Positions 9,480 through 13,348 of a stretch of DNA of 13,348 bases are shown in pieces. The notes below the pieces were generated by a model that saw nothing but the letters and a program-made list of their open reading frames with translations, had not been told where the DNA came from and ran no database searches. The position numbers and the translations under genes are program-made. Each line of letters opens with the position of its first letter. The stretch's first letter is position 1. Where the stretch lies: contig JADJQN010000005.1 of assembly GCA_016712745.1 (NCBI GenBank), forward strand, positions 1-13,348. Direction: 5' to 3'. This stretch comes from Sandaracinaceae bacterium (GTDB taxonomy: Bacteria; Myxococcota_A; Polyangia; Polyangiales; JADJQN01).

Positions 9480-9508
9480 AGTTTACATATCCGCCCTTTA
9501 TGCGAAGC
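9480..9508 (-). other. XerC/XerD (dif-like) recombination site candidate, copy 2
   Basis: It is identical to the candidate in copy 1 and in the same orientation. The outer edge of its XerC-like arm is position 9508. The next five bases (9509-9513, GGATT) are the IS target duplication, and the IS begins at 9514. The IS thus lies exactly 5 bp outside the arm, the relation reported for some IS1202-related elements at Xer sites. Recombination between the two direct copies would release a 3101-bp circle carrying the beta-helix lipoprotein gene. Confidence 0.45.
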
Positions 9509-9513
9509 GGATT
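9509..9513 (+). repeat. Target site duplication of the IS, left copy (GGATT)
   Basis: GGATT at 9509-9513 is repeated at 11082-11086. The uninterrupted copy of the 150-bp repeat has it once, at 6408-6412, which confirms a 5-bp duplication. A sixth shared T is ambiguous because the IS itself begins with T. Confidence 0.85.
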
Positions 9514-9563
9514 TGTAGGGCCCATTTAGAGATGTCCGGTTTCTCCCAAGTAGAAATGTCCGC
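9514..9563 (+). repeat. Left terminal inverted repeat of the IS
   Basis: It aligns with the reverse complement of 11031-11081. The shared features are TGT at the tip, ATTTAGAxATGTCCGGT at positions 11-27, and a second TGTCCGC box at about position 44-50. Confidence 0.85.
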
Positions 9564-9566
9564 CTC

Positions 9567-9572
9567 GGGAGG
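9567..9572 (+). promoter_or_regulatory. Ribosome binding site of the transposase
   Basis: GGGAGG lies 5 nt before ATG 9578, directly inside the left terminal repeat. It supports that start. Confidence 0.6.
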
Positions 9573-9577
9573 CGGTC

Positions 9578-11069
9578 ATGGAGGAACTGACGACAATGAG
9601 CACCAAGGAATTGGACCGGGCCGCGGTGATGGCACGGCTCGGAGCATTCGCTGTCACAGCGAGCCGCTGCGGAGATGTTGCAGCTGACTGTGCGGCAAGT
9701 TCGGCGACTGCAGCGTGCGTACGCGGTTCAGGGGGCCGCGGCTCTCGCCTCCAAGCGACGTGGCCGACCAAGCAATCGCAAGTTAGCCGCTGATGTTCGT
9801 GCGCGGGTGCTCGCGCTTGTCAAAGAACGCTATGCCGACTTTGGCCCGACCTTGGCCTGCGAGAAGCTGCGCGAGCAGCATGATGTTGTCGTGTCGGTCG
9901 AGACCTTGCGCACGTGGATGTCCTCGGAGGGATTGTGGCGTACGCGCATGCAGCGGCGAAAGCCAGCCCAATCACCGCGTCGTCGCCGCTCGTGCTTAGG
10001 TGAGTTGGTGCAAATCGACGGGTCGGACCATGAGTGGTTCGAAGGACGCGCGCCGCGCTGCACCCCTCTTGGTCTACGTCGACGACGCGACGAGTCGTTT
10101 GATGGAGCTGCGCTTCGTGCGCTCCGAATCGACGTTCGAGTACTTCGCGGCGACCGAGCGCTATGTGCGTGCGCACGGAAAGCCCTGCGCTTTTTACAGC
10201 GACAAGGCCGGCGTCTTTCGCGTCAATGCCAAGGATGCACGCGCGGGCGACGGCTACACGCAATTTGGACGCGCTATGTACGAGCTGAATATCGACGTGA
10301 TTTGCGCCAACACGCCCGCGGCCAAGGGCGCGTCGAACGAGCGCATCAGACGCTGCAAGACCGTCTCGTCAAAGAGCTCAGGCTTCGCGGCATCTCAGGC
10401 CGTGATGCGGGCAACGCGTACCTTGGGGAGTTCATGAAGGACTACAACCAGCGTTTCGCGTGCGAACCTCAGAGCCCGCACGATGCGCACCGGACGTTGC
10501 TGCCCCAGGAAAACCTCGCACGCATCTTCTCGTGGCAAGAGGAGCGACGCCTGACCGGCAGCCTCACCTTGCACTACAATCGCGTGATGTACGTCGTCGC
10601 CTCGACGCCAGCATCGGAAAAAGCGCGTGGCAAGCGTGTGACGGTGCGCGAAGAAGAAGATGGAACCGTACACATCGAATATCGAGGCGAACACTTGGAC
10701 GCGTACGCGTTTCCCAAAGACGCACGCGTGCATCAAGGCGCCATCGTCGAGAACAAACTCTTAGGACATGTCCTGAGCGTCATCGCGCAAGGTCAGCGCG
10801 AGCGTGACAAGCGCACGCTTCAAACGAAGCGCCTCACGTTGCGCGACGAAGATCTCATGCGCAAAGCGATGGGAGAACCAGGTCTGACGACTCGGCGTCC
10901 ACGCGCGAACCAGAAGCGCCAACAATCCGCCAGGTCGATTGCGCCCTTGCCCGTAACCCATCCATTGGCCACCGCGCTGCAGTCGGCAAAGCCGCATCCC
11001 AAACCAGCAACCCTTGACCGAGGCACCCAAGCGGACAACTGTACTTTGCAGAGCACCGGACATTTCTAA
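9578..11069 (+). CDS. ISNCY family (IS1202-like) transposase, DDE type
   Basis: The protein begins MEELTTMSTKELDRAAVMARLG. A helix-turn-helix region follows (SQRAAAEMLQLTVRQVRRLQRAY), then KERYADFGPTLACEKL, LRTWMSSEGLW, and the rve-like catalytic core. Candidate catalytic residues are Asp in VQIDGSDHEWFEG (codon 10017-10019), Asp in FYSDKAGVF (10201-10203) and Glu in RVERAHQTLQDRLVKEL (10335-10337). After the core come DYNQRFACEP and a basic C-terminal domain. The stop lies inside the right terminal repeat. Three frame changes (about 9644, 10062 and 10328) interrupt the gene. The correct protein is recovered across each, giving about 496 residues, which fits this family. Given similar breaks in all neighbours they are probably sequence errors, but a degraded IS cannot be excluded. 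Confidence 0.9.
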
Positions 11070-11081
11070 ATCGCACCGACA
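11031..11081 (-). repeat. Right terminal inverted repeat of the IS
   Basis: It is the reverse complement of the left end with about ten scattered differences and one extra base. It overlaps the transposase stop codon. It contains the same terminal TGT and two TGTCCG boxes. Confidence 0.85.
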
Positions 11082-11086
11082 GGATT
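11082..11086 (+). repeat. Target site duplication of the IS, right copy (GGATT)
   Basis: It matches 9509-9513 and is followed by the right part of the interrupted 150-bp repeat. Confidence 0.85.
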
Positions 11087-11141
11087 TCCACGTGATGTCG
11101 TCCTGTTAGCTTGAGTTCGGAGGTGCGGTGGGCTTGTTCCG

Positions 11142-11711
11142 ATGGAAGAGCTTTGGATGAAGCTCGGGCTCAACGAGCTCGTGCTGGCGATGCGCTACCT
11201 CGATGCGGACGATGTCCCGAACGCGCTCGGACTGCTCCGACGCGTGACCGAGATCGAGCGCATGATGATCGCGCAGCTCCGCTTAATCGAGATGATGTCT
11301 CCCCATTCCTACATCGCCGTGCGCAAAGTCTTGGGGGCGGGTAGTGGACAAGAGAGCCCTGGCTTCAACGGCCTCTTGCGTGTGGCGCCCGATCTTGGAG
11401 CCGCGATGCAGGGCGTGCTCAAGCGCGCGGGCACGGACGCTCTTACCGTCCATCGCGAACCCACGAAGTATCCCTTGCTCTATCAGTTGACCGAGTGCGT
11501 TCTCGATTTCGACGAGCTCTTTCAGACCTTTCGCTATCAACACATCATGTTGGTCAAGCGCATCATCGGAGCGGGCACCCCTTCCTTGAAGGGAAAGCCC
11601 ACCGAGTTGCTCGAGCGTTCGATGCGCACGCCGTTCTATCCCGACCTTTGGGAAGTGCGTGAGACCATGTTTGCCGATTTTGTTCGCGGCGAATCTCTTA
11701 CTAAGAAGTGA
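11142..11711 (+). CDS. kynA: Tryptophan 2,3-dioxygenase, N-terminally truncated
   Basis: The enzyme family opens the indole ring of L-tryptophan to give N-formylkynurenine, using haem. The 189-codon frame is intact. It begins MEELWMKLGLNELVLAMRYL, which corresponds to the helix that in full proteins reads H-Q-x-x-E-L-W. The haem-ligand His is in FRYQHIMLVKRIIGAGT (residue 134, codon 11541-11543), and the end FYPDLWEVRETMFADF is typical. Roughly the first 50-75 residues are missing. They include the distal-pocket Phe and His (F72/H76 in the human enzyme, H55 in Xanthomonas). The break coincides with the edge of the 150-bp repeat, which supplies the ATG, and there is no Shine-Dalgarno. An in-frame TGA lies in the repeat, so no N-terminal extension exists. 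The product is probably inactive. The kynureninase gene follows 8 nt after the stop. Confidence 0.85.
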   Translation: MEELWMKLGLNELVLAMRYLDADDVPNALGLLRRVTEIERMMIAQLRLIEMMSPHSYIAVRKVLGAGSGQESPGFNGLLRVAPDLGAAMQGVLKRAGTDALTVHREPTKYPLLYQLTECVLDFDELFQTFRYQHIMLVKRIIGAGTPSLKGKPTELLERSMRTPFYPDLWEVRETMFADFVRGESLTKK

Positions 11712-11719
11712 GCCTTGCG

Positions 11720-12865
11720 ATGACTCAGGTAGACGAACAGCCGCTGCTCAAGACCCGCGAGGAGTTTCCCACCTCGAGAACTCGGTGCATCTCATCAGCC
11801 ATTCGCTTGGGGCCATGCCGAGAAAGGCGCGCGAGCACACGAAGAGCTTTCTCGACCTCTGGGAGCAAGATTCGATCGAGGCGTGGAGCAATCAATGGCT
11901 CCCCATGGAAGACACTCGGCAACCTCGTCGCCAAGGTGCTCGGCGTGGACGCCGGCACCGTGATCATGAATCAGAACGTGAGTACGGTGCAGGCCATTGT
12001 GGCTTCGTGCTTCGATTGGACACAGAAGCGCAATAAGATTGCTCTATTCCGGAGCTCGAGTTCTCGACGGTTCACTATGTGTGGCAGGCCCAAGCGCGCC
12101 GCGGTGCGCGCGTAAACATTCTAAAGAGCGACGACGGATGACCGTTTCCGCTTGAGCGTTTGTTCAATGCGATCGACGAAGAAACTCTGATCGTTCCGTT
12201 GAGTCATGTGCTTTTCCGTTCGAGCACGCTTCCAGGATCCAAAGGCCATCATCAAGCGTGCGGCACGAAGTCGGCGCGTATGTTCTCGCCGATTGCTACC
12301 AAAGCGCGGCGACCATTCCGTTGGCGTTGAAGGAATGGAACGTCGACTTCGCCTGTGGTGGCGGTGTGAAGTGGGCATGCGGCGGCCCCGGCGCGGCTTA
12401 TCTCTACGTGCGTCCCGATCTGCTTCCGTTGATGAAGCCCATCGACACTGGCTGGTTTGGCCGCCGAACCGTTTGCGTTCGACATGGGCGAGATGCGTTA
12501 CGCCAACGACATGTGGCGCATGGTTGGCGGCACGCCCGCGATCCCCTCTCTATTCTGCGCTCGCCGGATGGAAATCGTCGCAGGCCTTTCGCAAACCGCT
12601 GTGCGCGCAAAATCCTGCGCCAAACCACGATTGCTCACTCCTCGCCGAAAAGCGCGGCTTTCAGATCAACACCCCGCACGAAGACGCGCAGCGCGGCGGA
12701 ACGATTTGCTTCGACTCCGGAGGCTCCGACGAAGTCGCAAAAAAGCTCAACAAGCGACGCTTCTTCTGCGACTGGCGCCCCGGCTGGCATCCGCGCAAGC
12801 CCCACTTCTACACAACCGACGAAGAGATTTCGCGCTTCATCGACGAAGGGACCGCATCCGGTTAA
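11720..12865 (+). CDS. kynU: Kynureninase
   Basis: Kynureninase is a PLP enzyme (fold type I, aminotransferase class V) that cleaves kynurenine to anthranilate and alanine. The start ATG 11720 reads MTQVDEQPLLKTREEFP. Recognisable blocks are LENSVHLISHSLGAMP, LGNLVAKVLGVDAGTVIMNQ, FSTVHYVWQAQARRGARVNI, EVGAYVLADCYQSAATIP (PLP-pyridine Asp, codon 12291-12293), CGGGVKWACGGPGAAYLY (Schiff-base Lys, codon 12369-12371), FAFDMGEMRYAND, QINTPHEDAQRGGTICFD and HFYTTDEEISRFIDE. About eight frame changes occur (for example near 11770, 11913, 12040, 12137, 12255, 12460 and 12540), yet no block is missing. The corrected length of about 380 residues is normal. It is probably co-transcribed with the dioxygenase. 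The stop TAA (12863-12865) overlaps the stop of the convergent gene. Confidence 0.88.
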
Positions 12866-13348
12866 CTACGGAGCGATCGAGCGCAGTCGAACGTGTCGAC
12901 GTCGGTTGCCGGCTCTGCCCCAAACGACACGCTGGTGAATGTGATCTGCGCCCAGTTCGAGGTGTGTGGGGTTCCCACAAACTCCGAGTTTGATGGGCAT
13001 GGGGTTGGGATTGCTGCCGCTGCGACTTGCGCAGTCTGACTGCCGGTGGCTGTGTTGCCACAGGCTGAGATGCCAACAACACCGCCAACGCGGCAGATGC
13101 GTATGTCGATGGGCGAGTCGCTGGCAATACCGAATCCTCCGCCTATGGAGGAGGTCGGGTTCTCGGGCCCAAAGGAGATAGGACCAGACGCTGATCCTGT
13201 GACCCAAAATCCTCGGTGTCTCGCTTACGGCAGCCGAGATCGCGTACGCTTCACCTTCGATGATCACGTCTGCTCCCGCGACGACAACCGTTTCACCTAA
13301 CGGAATCTCTTTCGCCGCGGCGAGGTGGACTGTGACGTCGAAGTCGTC
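12862..13348 (-). CDS. C-terminal part of an exported protein of unknown function
   Basis: The gene enters from beyond the window end and stops at TTA 12862-12864 (read TAA on the - strand). Frame 1 covers about 13348-13205 and reads DDFDVTVHLAAAKEIPLGE, then VVVAGADVIIEGEAYAIS. After one frame change near 13200 it reads PISFGPENPTSSIGGGFGI, then SPIDIRICRVGG, ISACGNTATGSQTAQVAAAA and FVGTPHTSNWAQITF, ending FDCARSLRS. The low-complexity Gly/Ser/Thr/Ala composition with few Cys suggests an extracytoplasmic protein. I do not recognise a family. It converges with the kynureninase gene with a stop-codon overlap. Confidence 0.55.

Larger units (their letters stand above)
9514..11081 (+). mobile_element. 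Complete ISNCY (IS1202-like) insertion sequence, 1568 bp
   Basis: The ends were fixed by comparison with the empty target in copy 1. The element begins TGT and ends ACA, has imperfect inverted repeats of about 50 bp at the ends, is flanked by a 5-bp duplication, and carries one transposase gene that fills it. Each end has two TGTCCG boxes, a terminal one and an inner one, which are probable transposase binding sites. Element size, end type and transposase agree with the ISNCY/IS1202 group. Confidence 0.9.
9422..11144 (+). repeat. 150-bp dispersed repeat, copy 2, split by an insertion sequence
   Basis: The left part is 9422-9513 (92 bp) and the right part 11087-11144 (58 bp). The IS (9514-11081) and one copy of the duplicated GGATT (11082-11086) lie between them. 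The two parts sum to 150 bp and equal copy 1 with one substitution. Copy 2 separates a propeller-gene fragment on its left from a tryptophan dioxygenase without its N-terminus on its right. The last bases of the repeat supply the ATG (11142-11144) from which the dioxygenase remnant reads. Confidence 0.85.

Noticed and set aside
9578..11069. Programmed frameshift producing the transposase
   Set aside because: There are three separate breaks without slippery runs at the expected places, and the same kind of break occurs in all neighbouring genes. Sequence error is simpler.
9422..11144. The 150-bp repeat halves as parts of the IS itself
   Set aside because: The uninterrupted copy at 6321-6470 and the 5-bp duplication show the repeat is the target, not part of the IS.
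1..13348. tRNA, rRNA or riboswitch genes
   Set aside because: I saw no cloverleaf arms with conserved tRNA bases, no rRNA-like sequence and no riboswitch core on either strand.

Overview
The window looks like accessory chromosomal DNA of a Myxococcota (Polyangia-type) bacterium, probably an uncultured one. The clues are large secreted proteins with Asp/Ala-rich linkers (the D-A-G-x-x-x-D-A-G style), Cys-rich modules, seven-bladed RCC1 propellers, a beta-helix lipoprotein, and a tryptophan-catabolism pair. GC is clearly above 50 %. Almost every long gene is broken by many single-base frame changes while the encoded protein stays recognisable across the breaks. This pattern is best explained by uncorrected long-read sequence, so most frameshifts should not be read as biological pseudogenisation.

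Layout. (1) 1-5804, + strand: three tandem paralogues of a large surface protein. The first is present only as its C-terminal RCC1 repeats (1-802). The second (799-3236) and third (3233-5804) are complete, in the order signal sequence, conserved beta-rich N-terminal domain, Cys-rich block, Asp/Ala linker, further Cys-rich modules, seven RCC1 blades. Both junctions are ATGA stop/start overlaps, so the three genes form a tight operon. (2) 5805-6688: no convincing gene. It holds a 33-bp tandem duplication and the first copy of a 150-bp dispersed repeat. (3) 6689-9128: a lipoprotein with a bacterial Ig/cadherin-like domain and a parallel beta-helix. (4) 9173-9421, - strand: a fragment of a PD40/TolB-like propeller gene. 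(5) 9422-11144: the second copy of the 150-bp repeat, split by a complete 1568-bp ISNCY (IS1202-like) element. (6) 11142-12865: a tryptophan 2,3-dioxygenase missing its N-terminus, followed closely by a kynureninase. (7) 12862-13348, - strand: the C-terminal end of an exported protein of unknown function, converging on the kynureninase gene.

The most interesting structure is the 150-bp repeat. Its two direct copies are identical except for one base. Copy 2, once the IS and one 5-bp target duplication are removed, is exactly 150 bp again. The repeat carries a hairpin plus T-run, a GNRA-loop hairpin and a 29-bp sequence resembling a XerC/XerD (dif-like) recombination site. The IS sits exactly 5 bp outside the XerC-like arm. 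Genes on both sides of copy 2 have lost their 5' ends there. This suggests a site-specific recombination or cassette boundary, with the 3.1-kb beta-helix segment lying between two direct sites. An assembly join across the repeat has to be excluded.
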